64,000 bases of DNA from Undibacterium sp. (GCA_030645915.1 JAUSNO010000013.1:1-64000), one strand, 5' to 3'. Shown: positions 30,372-39,359, numbered from the stretch's first letter. The notes: a model not told the origin generated them from the letters alone. Program-made: numbers and translations.

Positions 30372-31156
30372 TGAGCGCAAAAAGTCGACCTTGCGTGCTG
30401 GTATTTGCCGGCCACGACCCTAGCGGCGGTGCCGGCATCCAGGCCGATATTGAAGCGATTGCCGCGCAGGGCGCGCATGCCCTGCCGGTGATCACGGCGC
30501 TGACGGTGCAAGACAACGACCACGTGTATGCGGTGCATGCGGTCGATGCGCAAATCATCTTGCAACAGGCGATGACACTAGTCGCCAAGATCCCGATTGC
30601 GGCGATCAAGATCGGCATCGTCGCGCACGGAAAAAATGCGGCGGCGATTGCGAATTTCATACAGAAATTGCAAATGCAGCAGCCAGGCTTGCCGGTAGTG
30701 CTCGATCCGGTCTTGGGTAGCGGGCAGGGCGATGCGTTGGCGCTGGATGATGCGGTGGCTTCGCTGCAACCCTTACTGAAAGTCGCCACGCTGATCACGC
30801 CGAATTTGCCTGAAGCAAAACGTCTGGCGCCAGCTGCGCAGGATGCCATGGCGCAGGCGCAGGCTTTGTTGATGCATCGATGTAAAGATGTGCTGATCAA
30901 GGGTGGCCATGGCAGTGACGAACAAGTCTGCAATTTGTGGTTTGGCGCAAACGGCCAGCGCGACTGGCAATGGCCGCGCTTGCCGGGAGAGTTTCACGGC
31001 AGTGGCTGCACGCTGGCCTCCGCGATTGCCGCCCAACTCGCGATGGGCAAGGACATGCGAAGCAGCTTGCAACTGGCGCAGGATTTCAGTCAGCGCAGTT
31101 TGCAGCAGGCTTACGCAATTGCGAACGGGCAGTTGATTCCATGCCGATATGTTTAG
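30371..31156 (+). CDS. thiD: Hydroxymethylpyrimidine/phosphomethylpyrimidine kinase
   Basis: Ribokinase-fold enzyme that phosphorylates HMP and then HMP-P to HMP-PP. GHDPSGGAGIQADIEA near the N-terminus binds substrate, DPVLGSGQGDAL lies mid-protein, and the C-terminal anion hole/catalytic block is GSGCTLASAIAA. 261 residues from the ATG at 30371, which shares one base with the thiG stop (TGATG); a TTG one codon earlier is less likely. The gene end overlaps the next start by eight bases. Confidence 0.94.
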   Translation: MSAKSRPCVLVFAGHDPSGGAGIQADIEAIAAQGAHALPVITALTVQDNDHVYAVHAVDAQIILQQAMTLVAKIPIAAIKIGIVAHGKNAAAIANFIQKLQMQQPGLPVVLDPVLGSGQGDALALDDAVASLQPLLKVATLITPNLPEAKRLAPAAQDAMAQAQALLMHRCKDVLIKGGHGSDEQVCNLWFGANGQRDWQWPRLPGEFHGSGCTLASAIAAQLAMGKDMRSSLQLAQDFSQRSLQQAYAIANGQLIPCRYV

Positions 31157-31820
31157 AACTGAGAAAATGATGCGTAATTTGACAAACCCGCTCGCCGGAC
31201 TTTATCTCGTCACCCCTGATTGGGATGACACTGAACAACTTCTCAAGGTAACAGAGCAAGCCTTGCTGGGCGGCGCCGCCATCGTGCAGTATCGTCATAA
31301 ATTTGCCAATGCCGCCTTGCGTCACGAACAGGCGAGTGCGCTGCTGGCGTTGTGCCGTCGTTTCGACATACCTTTCATCATCAATGACCATGTGGCGCTA
31401 TGTATGACGCTCGATGCCGATGGCGTGCATGTCGGCGGTACCGATGTCAGCGTGGCCGAGGCGCGGGCAATTGTCGGCAGCGAAAAAATAGTCGGCGCTT
31501 CCTGTTATGGCGATCTGCAACTGGCGCACGCCGCGTTTGACGCCGGCGCAAGCTATGTGGCGTTCGGAGGCTTCTATCCGTCACGCGTGAAAATGTATCC
31601 AGTCACTACGCCTTTCGATATCGTCAGCACCGCGTGCGCCGCTATCGCCTTGCCGAATGTGGTGATCGGTGGGATGACGGCCGAGAATTGCCAGCCGCTG
31701 ATCACCTCCGGTGCGCACATGGTGGCGGCCATCAGCAGCGTGTATCTGGCCGCAGATCCGCAAGCGGCTGCACGTGAATTTGCCAGCCTGTTTGAGCGCA
31801 GAATGGCGGCGCTTGCTTGA
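31149..31820 (+). CDS. thiE: Thiamine-phosphate synthase
   Basis: TIM-barrel enzyme joining HMP-PP and thiazole phosphate to thiamine phosphate, the final coupling step. IVQYRHKFA, the metal/pyrophosphate site FIINDHVALCMTLDADGVHVG, and VAFGGFYPSRVK then GGMTAENCQPLITSGAHMVA are all present. Of the possible starts, 31149 overlaps thiD by eight bases; ATGs at 31167 and 31170 would give a more usual N-terminus (MRNLTNPLAGLYLVTP). Last gene of the riboswitch-controlled operon; no obvious terminator follows, but a family-3 palindrome does. Confidence 0.93.
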   Translation: MFRTEKMMRNLTNPLAGLYLVTPDWDDTEQLLKVTEQALLGGAAIVQYRHKFANAALRHEQASALLALCRRFDIPFIINDHVALCMTLDADGVHVGGTDVSVAEARAIVGSEKIVGASCYGDLQLAHAAFDAGASYVAFGGFYPSRVKMYPVTTPFDIVSTACAAIALPNVVIGGMTAENCQPLITSGAHMVAAISSVYLAADPQAAAREFASLFERRMAALA

Positions 31821-31854
31821 TTCATATCGATTCATATCGATAAATCCTGAAAAG

Positions 31855-31930
31855 GGCATGCCCACCACGCAACATCCATGCGGGTTGCAGGCACGACAGA
31901 CTGGAAACCCGCATGGGTAGTGCGTGTTGG
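31855..31930. repeat. Family-3 CATGCG palindromic repeat, copy 2
   Basis: Left arm GGCATGCCCACCACGCAACA then TCCATGCGGGTT; right arm GAAACCCGCATGGGTAGTGC then GTGTTGG. The inner helix CATGCGGGTT / AACCCGCATG is perfect. It has the same organisation as the 53754 copy. It lies between thiE and the uvrD promoter. Confidence 0.75.
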
Positions 31931-31948
31931 CGGTGCATATATTTGAAA

Positions 31949-31994
31949 ACTGGCGCACCACCTCAGGCGCCAGTACGGCGCTGTCCCGTATAAT
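31949..31994 (+). promoter_or_regulatory. uvrD promoter with overlapping inverted repeat
   Basis: A perfect -10 box TATAAT at 31989-31994 ends six bases before the uvrD ATG, so transcription should start at or next to the start codon. An inverted repeat ACTGGCGC (31949-31956) / GCGCCAGT (31967-31974) covers the -35 region, where no good -35 hexamer is present. It does not resemble a LexA box. Confidence 0.55.
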
Positions 31995-32000
31995 CACGGA

Positions 32001-34289
32001 ATGCAAAATCTTCTTCACAATCTCAATCCTGAGCAGCTCGCTGCCGTCACCTTACCTGCCCAATCGGCGCTGATCCTGGCGGGAGCTGGTTCCGGCAAAA
32101 CCCGCGTGCTGACGACCCGCATCGCCTGGCTGATACAGACCGGACAAATCTCGCCGCAGGGCTTGCTGGCGGTGACGTTTACCAATAAATCGGCGAAGGA
32201 AATGCTGACGCGTCTGTCGGCGATGTTGCCGATCAATACACGCGGTATGTGGGTCGGCACTTTCCATGGCCTGTGTAATCGTTTATTGCGCGCGCATCAC
32301 CGCGATGCGGGTTTGCCGCAAACCTTCCAGATTCTCGATTCGTCGGATCAGCTGTCCTTCATCAAGCGCTTGTTGAAAGCAAATAATATCGACGATGAAA
32401 AATTTCCGCCGCGCACGCTGATGTACTTTATCAATGGTGCCAAAGACCAGGGTTTGCGCGCTGTGGCGGTGGATGCATATGATGATTTCAATCGCAAGAT
32501 GGTGGGACTGTACGACCTGTACGATGCGCAGTGCCAGCGTGAAGGCGTGGTGGATTTTGCTGAACTTTTGCTACGAACTTATGAATTACTCAGCCGCAAC
32601 CAACCCTTGCGCGAGCATTATCAAGCCCGCTTCAAGCATATTCTGGTCGACGAGTTTCAAGACACGAATGATCTGCAATACAAGTGGCTAAAAATCATGG
32701 CGGGCACGCAGGCGGCAGTGTTTGCGGTCGGCGACGATGACCAGAGTATTTACGCATTCCGTGGCGCCAATGTCGGCAATATGTCGGCGTTTGAGCGCGA
32801 GTTTCAGGTGAAAAATCTGATCAAGCTGGAGCAAAATTACCGCTCGCACGGGCATATTCTCGATACCGCCAATGCGCTGATCGAGCACAACAGCAAGCGT
32901 CTCGGCAAAAATCTGCGTACTGATGCCGGGCATGGCGAGCTGGTACGTATTTCTGAATCGACCAGCGATATTCAGGAAGCGCAGTGGATCGTCGAAGAAG
33001 CCAAGAACCTGATGCGCGAAGGATCAAACGGCAGCGAGATCGCAATCCTGTATCGCTCGAATGCGCAATCGCGCGTGCTGGAACATGCATTGTTCACTGC
33101 GGGTTTGCCGTACCGCGTGTATGGTGGCCAGCGCTATTTTGAACGCGCCGAAATTAAGCACGCGATTGCGTATATGCAGCTGATGGATAACCCACACAAT
33201 GATTCTGCCTTCCTGCGCGTGGTGAATTTCCCTACCCGTGGCATAGGAGCACGCTCGCTTGAGCAATTGCAGGACGCCGCCAGGCAGTACGGTATTTCGC
33301 TATATGCGGCGGTGCCGTATGTGGCGGGCAAGGCCGGTACCTCACTCGGCAATTTCGTCAAGCTGATCGAAGGCGCGCGCTTTGAAACGCAAAACCTGCC
33401 CTTGCCGGAAATGGTAAAAGTGGTGCTGGATCTGAGCTCTTTGCTGGTCCATTATCAAACCGAAAAAGAAGGCGCAGACCGCATAGAAAACTTGGAGCAG
33501 CTGATCAACGCTGCGACCTTGTTCGTCTCGGAAGAAGGCTTCGGGCATAACGCACCGGCGCTGAGCGGGCCAACATCTGCAGCCGCGGCCAGTCTCATCG
33601 CTGCGCCCGATGGCGTAGAAATCATTGATGCCGATGCGGCCTTGCCGTTGATCATGTCGCCGCTGTCGGCTTTCCTGTCGCATGCTTCGCTGGAAGCGGG
33701 CGACAATCAGGCGCAAGCGGGGCAAGACGCCTTGCAACTGATGACGGTACACGCCGCCAAGGGTCTGGAATTTGATGCGGTGTTTATCACCGGCCTGGAA
33801 GAAGGCTTGTTCCCGCATGAGAACAGCGCCAAGGAAGAAAGCGGCGTAGAAGAAGAGCGTCGCCTCATGTACGTGGCGATCACGCGCGCGCGCAAGCGTT
33901 TGTACATCAGCTTCTCGCAAACGCGTATGCTGCATGGTCAGACGCGCTACAACATGCGCTCAAGATTTTTTGATGAAATGCCCGAGGCATCGCTGAAATG
34001 GCTGTCGCCCAAGGTGCAGGCGAATTGGTTTGGCAATAAAAAATCAGCCTGGGATGAGGCGCCAGAATCGGGTGCCAATGCGATTGCACAAAGTTTCAGT
34101 AAGAATCAGGCGAGTGCTGGCAGCGGCTGGCGTATCGGTCAGGGCGTGGCGCATCCCAAGTTCGGTGAAGGCGTTATCGTCAATATTGAAGGTAGTGGCG
34201 GCAACGCGCGTGCGCATATTAACTTCGGCCAATTCGGCATGAAGCTATTGGATTTAAATATTGCCAAGTTAGACAAGATTGCGTCCTGA
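32001..34289 (+). CDS. uvrD: UvrD/PcrA-type DNA helicase
   Basis: Superfamily 1A 3'-5' helicase for excision and mismatch repair and replication fork clearance. Walker A AGAGSGKT ends at T34, the Walker B VDEFQD sits at about residues 216-221, QSIYAFRGA and the motif LMTVHAAKGLEFDAVFITG follow, and ITRARKRLYIS is motif VI. The C-terminus has a Tudor-like segment (HPKFGEGVIVNIEG ... INFGQFGMKLLDL). Between SEEGFG and SPLSAFLSHASLEA there is an alanine-rich insertion of about 35 residues that typical UvrD proteins lack or have shorter. 762 residues. No Shine-Dalgarno sequence precedes the ATG, consistent with a leaderless message. Confidence 0.93.
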   Translation: MQNLLHNLNPEQLAAVTLPAQSALILAGAGSGKTRVLTTRIAWLIQTGQISPQGLLAVTFTNKSAKEMLTRLSAMLPINTRGMWVGTFHGLCNRLLRAHHRDAGLPQTFQILDSSDQLSFIKRLLKANNIDDEKFPPRTLMYFINGAKDQGLRAVAVDAYDDFNRKMVGLYDLYDAQCQREGVVDFAELLLRTYELLSRNQPLREHYQARFKHILVDEFQDTNDLQYKWLKIMAGTQAAVFAVGDDDQSIYAFRGANVGNMSAFEREFQVKNLIKLEQNYRSHGHILDTANALIEHNSKRLGKNLRTDAGHGELVRISESTSDIQEAQWIVEEAKNLMREGSNGSEIAILYRSNAQSRVLEHALFTAGLPYRVYGGQRYFERAEIKHAIAYMQLMDNPHNDSAFLRVVNFPTRGIGARSLEQLQDAARQYGISLYAAVPYVAGKAGTSLGNFVKLIEGARFETQNLPLPEMVKVVLDLSSLLVHYQTEKEGADRIENLEQLINAATLFVSEEGFGHNAPALSGPTSAAAASLIAAPDGVEIIDADAALPLIMSPLSAFLSHASLEAGDNQAQAGQDALQLMTVHAAKGLEFDAVFITGLEEGLFPHENSAKEESGVEEERRLMYVAITRARKRLYISFSQTRMLHGQTRYNMRSRFFDEMPEASLKWLSPKVQANWFGNKKSAWDEAPESGANAIAQSFSKNQASAGSGWRIGQGVAHPKFGEGVIVNIEGSGGNARAHINFGQFGMKLLDLNIAKLDKIAS

Positions 34290-34352
34290 TGCGAATATTT
34301 CCTAACGAGTCCTTCGTCTCAGATAACCGATGAAATTCAACTTCAGCTGTAA

Positions 34353-34985
34353 TTAAACGTAGTAAGCGGTTGTTGTCATCACTTTTGCCATCAAGCCCAT
34401 CGCTGCCTTCACTGGTGCCGGTAGTTCACTGGCGCCCAGAGCTTGCGCAGCTGCACCATGGGCGACTTCATCCTGGCGCATTTGTTCGACAATCGCCCGG
34501 GATTTTAGATCTTCTAATGGCAATTTCTCTAAATGGCTAGCCAGATGTGTTGCCACTTGTCGTTCTGTCTCAACTACAAACCCCAGGCTGGCGGCGTCTC
34601 CGCAGCGCGCCGCGATTATTCCGCACGCATAGGCGCCGGCATACCAGAGGGGGTTGAGCAGGCTGGTGCGGGAGTTCAATTCAGCGATTCGTGCTGCGAC
34701 CCAAGCCAAATGGTCTTCTTCTTCTTTGCCGGAATGAGAAAATTGTTGACGGATAGCGGGTGCCTGTGAAAATTGCCCTTGTGCATCGTACAAGGCTTGG
34801 GCGCAAATTTCCCCCACATGATTCACACGCATCAGGCCGGCGCTATGATTTTGTTGTTGCTCTGATAAATTTGTATCTGCGATCGATTGCGCCGGGTTGG
34901 GTCTCCCGGCTTTGGTCTGGCCTGAAACGATGCGCAGTGCGCGGTCAAAATTGATCAGAAAGTGATCTAGTGTTGGTAAAGGCAT
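34353..34985 (-). CDS. coq7: 3-demethoxyubiquinol 3-hydroxylase (Coq7)
   Basis: Di-iron monooxygenase of ubiquinone biosynthesis that hydroxylates demethoxyubiquinol. The carboxylate/histidine ligands lie in [41 protein letters not shown] and [12 protein letters not shown]-type helices, forming the four-helix ferritin-like bundle. 210 residues, peripheral membrane. It is convergent with uvrD, with 63 bases between the ends and no clear terminator hairpin there. Confidence 0.92.
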   Translation of the reverse strand: MPLPTLDHFLINFDRALRIVSGQTKAGRPNPAQSIADTNLSEQQQNHSAGLMRVNHVGEICAQALYDAQGQFSQAPAIRQQFSHSGKEEEDHLAWVAARIAELNSRTSLLNPLWYAGAYACGIIAARCGDAASLGFVVETERQVATHLASHLEKLPLEDLKSRAIVEQMRQDEVAHGAAAQALGASELPAPVKAAMGLMAKVMTTTAYYV

Positions 34986-35322
34986 AGTTATTCAGATTTT
35001 CTAATAGCGGGATGAGGGTGGTTTTATCTATTTTGCTGCCGTTAGGCATTTCTTGCAAATAATTGTGAACACGAAATCAAACAGAATAATTGGTAATTAG
35101 ATACGCATTAAAACAGCTGTTGTTGCGACTAAACCACATTAAATTTGCTTAAACACGGTCGTTCGCAAATTCTCTTTGCTCTAATTCACGGTTTTTGTTC
35201 CAATGATAAACAGCTTCTTAATCAGCAGGTTTTGAAGTCTTGGCAAGACTTATTATAAATTAGTGACTGGTTTGATGTAATTGACCAGCCCAATCCATCC
35301 GACTCTTTTGGAGACAGTTCTA
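34986..35322 (+). promoter_or_regulatory. Porin 1 promoter region with a 17-bp palindrome
   Basis: Intergenic gap of 337 bases with no gene. A perfect palindrome AAGTCTTG-G-CAAGACTT lies at 35235-35251. A plausible promoter reads TTGAAG at 35232-35237 and TATAAA at 35254-35259 with a 16-base spacer, so the palindrome overlaps the -35 box and spacer, the classical place for a repressor operator. The porin ribosome binding site TTTGGAGA follows at about 35308-35315. Confidence 0.55.
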
Positions 35323-36441
35323 ATGAAAAAATCACTTATCGCTTTTGCAATTTTTGGCGCTTTTGCTGCCAGTGCTTCTGCGCAATCTTCAGTTACTATT
35401 TACGGCATCATTGATGCAGCTACTGTATACACAGACAACCAGACTGGCGGCGGTTCTAAAATGTCTCTGGACGCTGGTCAGATGGCAACTTCTCGTTGGG
35501 GTATCAAAGGATCTGAAGATTTGGGTGGTGGTTTAAAAGCCAACTTCAATCTTGAAGGTACATTGGCCAATGATACTGGCGCAGCCGGTGCCGGTTTCGG
35601 CCCCGCTGCAGTTGGTGGCCCATTGTCACAGGCAGGTTCGTCAACATCGTTGTTCGATCGTCTCTCTTGGGTTGGTTTGTCAGGTAATTTCGGTTCCGTT
35701 ACTTTCGGACGTAATAATATTCTGGGTGTGGATTCTGTCGGTTTGGCCGATCCTTTGAGCCTGGCTCACGCTGGTAACAATCCGAACGTCGCTATCGTTG
35801 CGCTTAATATCGCTTCATTGCATGGTAATTTCGGTACTAATGGTGGTGGCACTGCTTTGCGTCAAAATAATTCGGTTAAATATCTGACGCCTATGGTTTC
35901 TGGTTTTGGTGCCGCCGCAATGTATGGTTTTGGTGAGAAAGCTGGTGATTCTTCAGCTAATTCTTATACAGGTTTGTCTGGTTACTTTACTGATGGAAAA
36001 TCTGGTATTGCCTTGGCTTATGCCAAATTGGAAGATGCAACTGCGGCATCAACTTTGACACAATGGGGCGGTGGCGGAAAACTGAAAATGGATGCATTCA
36101 CATTCAAGTTGACCTACGCTCAAACTGAAGTTAATACAACAAATCGTAAACTTGAAGTTATTGGTGCAGGTGTAGATTATGCATTGTCTGCTACTACAAC
36201 TTTGACTGGCGCTTATTACAATACCAAGCGTTCGGGTGAGGCGTTAGCCGCTTCTGCCGGCAAAGCCGATCAGTACATCATTATGCCTAAATATGCATTC
36301 AGCAAGCGTACAACAGCTTATGCTTCATACACTTATGCAACAGTTGGCAAAGCAGCTGATGTCGCTCTTGGATTGGGCATTATTGGTGTCGGACAAACTG
36401 ATGCAAGCCGTCTGGCAGTAGGTGTTATGCATGCTTTCTAA
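35323..36441 (+). CDS. Gram-negative trimeric porin 1
   Basis: Outer-membrane beta-barrel channel of the betaproteobacterial general porin family, 372 residues. A signal peptide ends in SASAQ, followed by the family's first strand SSVTIYGIIDAATVY; DLGGGLKANFNLEG, SRWGIKGSEDLG and FDRLSWVGLSGNFGSVTFGR are typical, and the protein ends in aromatic F (GVMHAF), the outer-membrane assembly signal. The ATG at 35323 is preceded by GGAGA; an upstream in-frame TTG would add residues ahead of the signal peptide. The codons are rich in T at third positions compared with neighbours, as seen in highly expressed porins of this group. It is followed by its own terminator and a second porin. Confidence 0.93.
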   Translation: MKKSLIAFAIFGAFAASASAQSSVTIYGIIDAATVYTDNQTGGGSKMSLDAGQMATSRWGIKGSEDLGGGLKANFNLEGTLANDTGAAGAGFGPAAVGGPLSQAGSSTSLFDRLSWVGLSGNFGSVTFGRNNILGVDSVGLADPLSLAHAGNNPNVAIVALNIASLHGNFGTNGGGTALRQNNSVKYLTPMVSGFGAAAMYGFGEKAGDSSANSYTGLSGYFTDGKSGIALAYAKLEDATAASTLTQWGGGGKLKMDAFTFKLTYAQTEVNTTNRKLEVIGAGVDYALSATTTLTGAYYNTKRSGEALAASAGKADQYIIMPKYAFSKRTTAYASYTYATVGKAADVALGLGIIGVGQTDASRLAVGVMHAF

Positions 36442-36478
36442 GCCAATTTTGATTAGCTTTATCTAATCAAATTGTCAT

Positions 36479-36513
36479 ACAAAGGCTACTTAATAGTAGC
36501 CTTTGTATTTTTG
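36479..36513 (+). terminator. Intrinsic terminator of porin 1
   Basis: ACAAAGGCTACT-TAAT-AGTAGCCTTTGT stem-loop followed by ATTTTTG. Confidence 0.88.
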
Positions 36514-36818
36514 TGCTCTTCCTTTTTGTGATTTTAATAAATTGCATATCTCTAATTCTCCTCATTAGTTTTATTAAATAAACATCATACTTTGATAATA
36601 AACGTTGTTTATTTGAGACATATTTATTTCAATTTGATGACGTAGACGGATTTTCCTTGGCTGTCACCCTGCATTTTTGTTCAAATACGTTATCTTCTTT
36701 TTAGCAGTTTTATATTTTTTGAAGTATTAGTCTCGTTCGCGTAGTTGGGAATTATATTTTTTACGCAAAGAGATTTAACATCGTTCATGTCAACATGAAA
36801 ACTTTTGGAGAAATATCA
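36514..36818 (+). promoter_or_regulatory. Porin 2 upstream region
   Basis: About 300 bases, strongly AT-rich, no gene. An inverted repeat AATAAAC-GTT-GTTTATT sits at 36597-36613, with a further TTAAATAAAC half-site at about 36574-36583. No promoter can be assigned confidently. The ribosome binding site TTGGAGAAA precedes the ATG at 36819, so the mRNA may have a long leader. Confidence 0.4.
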
Positions 36819-37865
36819 ATGAAAAAATCACTTTTAGCTTTAGCCGTTTTGTCTAGCTTTGCAGTCGGAGCTCAAGCGCAATCTTCCGTTACCGTTTATG
36901 GTGTAGTGGATATGGCTCTGCAGCATCAAGATCTTGGCAATAAAGCAGGTAGTACAACTGCGTTGGATAGTGGCATTCAGGGTGGTTCGCGTCTGGGTTT
37001 TAAAGGTAGTGAAGATCTGGGCGGTGGATTGAAAGCTAACTTCCAGCTGGAAATGGGCATCAATGCCGATACTGGCGCGTCTGCTCAAGGTCGTACCTTC
37101 GGTCGTCAATCATTTGTTGGTTTGTCTGGTGATTTCGGTGCGGTAAATTTTGGCCGCCAATATTCACCGTTATTTATTGCTGTTGATTCATTTGACCCGT
37201 TTGGTACCGGCATCACTAGCGGAACAGCCGGTGTTGGTACCAGTGGATATGGCGCTGCCCATTTCTTCGTACCTGGCAATCCTCGTATCGACAATTCGAT
37301 TTCATATTCATCTAACAGCATGAGTGGTTTTGCTGTTAATGCCATTTACGGCATGGGAACAGAAACTCCAGGTAATTCATCTGCTGGCCGTTACATGGAC
37401 TTGTCCGGCACATACACTGCTGGGCCATTGTTTGCAGAGTTGGTCTATACAGACTCGAAAAATGCCGCTGGAAATAATTCTACAAAGAGCTTATTGGCTG
37501 CAGGTACATACAATTTTGGTGTAGCGACAGTTCATGCTGCATTTCAAACTGTAGAGGATGATGGGGCAGCTGCAGTTGCTGTGGATCGTCAAGTAATGTC
37601 TATTGGCGTAACTGTACCAGTTGGTGCCGGAGCGATTATCGCCAACTATATTGATTTTTCAAACAAGAATTCTTTGATTAAGAGCGCGGATGCTAGCCAG
37701 CTTGCTGTTGGTTATACATATTCTTTGTCGAAGCGTACTAACTTGTACACATCACTGTCTCGTACCGAGAATGAGGCAAATAGTGCTATGGGTAGCGATG
37801 GTGGCGGAGCGATCATTGGTAAAAACGTTAAAATGTTTAACGTTGGTATTCGCCATAAGTTTTAA
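36819..37865 (+). CDS. Gram-negative trimeric porin 2
   Basis: Second outer-membrane porin of the same family, 348 residues. Signal peptide MKKSLLALAVLSSFAVGA then AQAQ, followed by SSVTVYGVVDMALQHQ; SRLGFKGSEDLGGGLKANFQ and FGRQSFVGLSGDFGAVNFGR match porin 1 and the family, and the chain ends HKF. The ATG at 36819 has a GGAGAAA site; the ATG at 36795 would add eight residues before the signal peptide. It is related to porin 1 but clearly diverged in the loop regions, so the two probably differ in channel properties and regulation. It has its own terminator. Confidence 0.93.
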   Translation: MKKSLLALAVLSSFAVGAQAQSSVTVYGVVDMALQHQDLGNKAGSTTALDSGIQGGSRLGFKGSEDLGGGLKANFQLEMGINADTGASAQGRTFGRQSFVGLSGDFGAVNFGRQYSPLFIAVDSFDPFGTGITSGTAGVGTSGYGAAHFFVPGNPRIDNSISYSSNSMSGFAVNAIYGMGTETPGNSSAGRYMDLSGTYTAGPLFAELVYTDSKNAAGNNSTKSLLAAGTYNFGVATVHAAFQTVEDDGAAAVAVDRQVMSIGVTVPVGAGAIIANYIDFSNKNSLIKSADASQLAVGYTYSLSKRTNLYTSLSRTENEANSAMGSDGGGAIIGKNVKMFNVGIRHKF

Positions 37866-37898
37866 ATTTTATACGAGGCATTTGACTCGGCTTAATAT

Positions 37899-37927
37899 AA
37901 AAAAGCACCTTCGGGTGCTTTTTTTAT
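37899..37927 (+). terminator. Intrinsic terminator of porin 2
   Basis: AAAAAGCACC-TTCG-GGTGCTTTTTTT: a short stem closed by a stable UUCG tetraloop and a T run. A second palindrome GTTTGATC ... GATCAAAC at 37953-37977 overlaps the stop codon of the convergent hydratase gene and may help to end it. Confidence 0.9.
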
Positions 37928-37971
37928 TCTTGAATGGTTTGAGTTTTAAGGTGTTTGATCGCTGTCAGTGA

Positions 37972-38802
37972 TCAAACGAATGAAACGGATAGTCCCGCAA
38001 GAGAAATCCCGGAAAAAGCGGTGGACCAGGTTTGTCCTGCCTGTATGGGATGCGGGTCCGACCAAGAGCCGGTGGAAATGATTTCTCCCTCCTGTAGGGA
38101 TGAGAACTGTGTTTGGTCGTTAAGCCGTTGATGTAATTGCCAAAGCGCATTGATAGGGTTGCCCAGGACATTGCTTCCATAGCCTGCACCTAGCAAGGTG
38201 CCATCGCACGACAGTGAGACGCTGGCATCCATCATTATCTGCCCCAGATGATGCTTGGTGGCGCTGGACAGGTTGCGCTGTTCGCCAATTAATAGTGTGC
38301 CATGCATGCCGAAGGCTGCTATGGCATCAGCCAATTCAAATGTTAATTCGGTATAGGGATTGACGATAATTTCCAGTCCATGTGCCATCCAATCCAGGCA
38401 ATCTGCCAGTTCTTCGCGCGTCGCATTGGCGGCGGGTGCTCTGGCTAGCTTGAAAGCAATCACCGGTGTTAATCTGGGTTGGATTGCACCAGTCAGACTT
38501 TGAATGGCGACTGCTTCATCAAGAGTGCGGACGGTGCTTGCAAATAGTGTTGTCCAAAATAAAGTCTGCTGCGTGTCTACAGTGCTGTCATGTTGTCTGA
38601 GTTGGTCACGAATCAATCCCAGTTTTCGTCCGATCGGTTTTTCGCCTTCGGCGATGCGGATGGTATCGAGACTTTTAGCGATATCGTAAGCATCCGCTAA
38701 TGTCAAAATTGCCGTAGTGGAAATTGGTGTTAAGGTCTTTGAATAGGCGCGCGCCTCCAAAATTTGGTGCGCGTAACGGTCAGCTAGCGATGACATTAAC
38801 AT
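37972..38802 (-). CDS. 2-keto-4-pentenoate hydratase family protein
   Basis: Member of the MhpD/fumarylacetoacetase superfamily, 276 residues. Signatures include AYDIAKSLDTIRIAEGEKPIG (truncated here to its conserved part) near residues 38-58, GRKLGL and the late LGNPINALWQLHQRL. Related enzymes hydrate 2-oxopent-4-enoates in meta-cleavage pathways or decarboxylate 4-oxalocrotonate. No aromatic-degradation gene lies nearby, so it is an orphan and its substrate is open. Two start codons are close together (residues 1 and 3). Convergent with porin 2. Confidence 0.82.
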   Translation of the reverse strand: MLMSSLADRYAHQILEARAYSKTLTPISTTAILTLADAYDIAKSLDTIRIAEGEKPIGRKLGLIRDQLRQHDSTVDTQQTLFWTTLFASTVRTLDEAVAIQSLTGAIQPRLTPVIAFKLARAPAANATREELADCLDWMAHGLEIIVNPYTELTFELADAIAAFGMHGTLLIGEQRNLSSATKHHLGQIMMDASVSLSCDGTLLGAGYGSNVLGNPINALWQLHQRLNDQTQFSSLQEGEIISTGSWSDPHPIQAGQTWSTAFSGISLAGLSVSFV

Positions 38803-38891
38803 AATGCAATGTTCAATTCAGGTTGAGAGTTGATTGTCGGTGAGCTTACGTCATTGTGCAAGTCAGTTGACTATGCAAATGGTGAACGGGT

Positions 38892-39359
38892 TCAATCCTG
38901 ATGCTTGGTTCTAGCAATTGTTTTGGTCAGGAAGCGATCAAGCTGGTTGGCAAACGCCTGTCGGTCTGCATGCGAAAATGCAGCCGGGCCACCAGTATCT
39001 ACGCCGCCGTTACGAAGATCTTCCATGAACTGGCGCATGCTGAGGTATTCACGAATGTTTTCGTTAGTATAAAAGGATCCTCTTGGGTTTAAGGCATGAC
39101 CACCTTTATTTAATATGTCGGACGCGAGCGGAATGTCGCCGGTAATGACCAAGTCACCTGGTGCCATTCGCCTGACAATTTCCTGATCGGCGACATCAAA
39201 ACCAGCGGCGACCTGAATCGCTTTAATGAAGCGTGATGGTGGTGTGGATGGCAATTGGTTTGCAACCAACGTGGTGCATATGTGCAAGCGGTCTGCCGCC
39301 TGGAAAAGAATTTGCTTGATGACATTTGGACAGGCATCAGCATCGACCCAGATTTGCAT
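38892..39359 (-). CDS. UPF0178 (YaiI/YqxD) family protein
   Basis: 155-residue conserved protein with a PIN-like/NYN-type nucleic-acid enzyme look: the N-terminal [11 protein letters not shown] carries acidic residues and [25 protein letters not shown] and [23 protein letters not shown] complete the UPF0178 signature. Function is not established in the family. It lies 89 bases upstream of the hydratase on the same strand and may be co-transcribed with it. A family-1 repeat lies just before its start. Confidence 0.86.
   Translation of the reverse strand: MQIWVDADACPNVIKQILFQAADRLHICTTLVANQLPSTPPSRFIKAIQVAAGFDVADQEIVRRMAPGDLVITGDIPLASDILNKGGHALNPRGSFYTNENIREYLSMRQFMEDLRNGGVDTGGPAAFSHADRQAFANQLDRFLTKTIARTKHQD

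Noticed and set aside
30118-30933. Long frame antisense to thiG and thiD
   Set aside because: It spans the junction of two clearly real genes on the other strand and has cysteine/alanine-rich shadow composition.
31820-31842. Tandem repeat of TTCATATCGA after thiE
   Set aside because: Only two short units; most likely replication slippage without function.
31949-31974. LexA box in front of uvrD
   Set aside because: The inverted repeat ACTGGCGC/GCGCCAGT does not match a CTGT-N8-ACAG LexA site, so SOS control is not claimed.
33342-33935. 197-residue frame antisense to uvrD
   Set aside because: Shadow frame; the helicase motifs on the plus strand account for this DNA.
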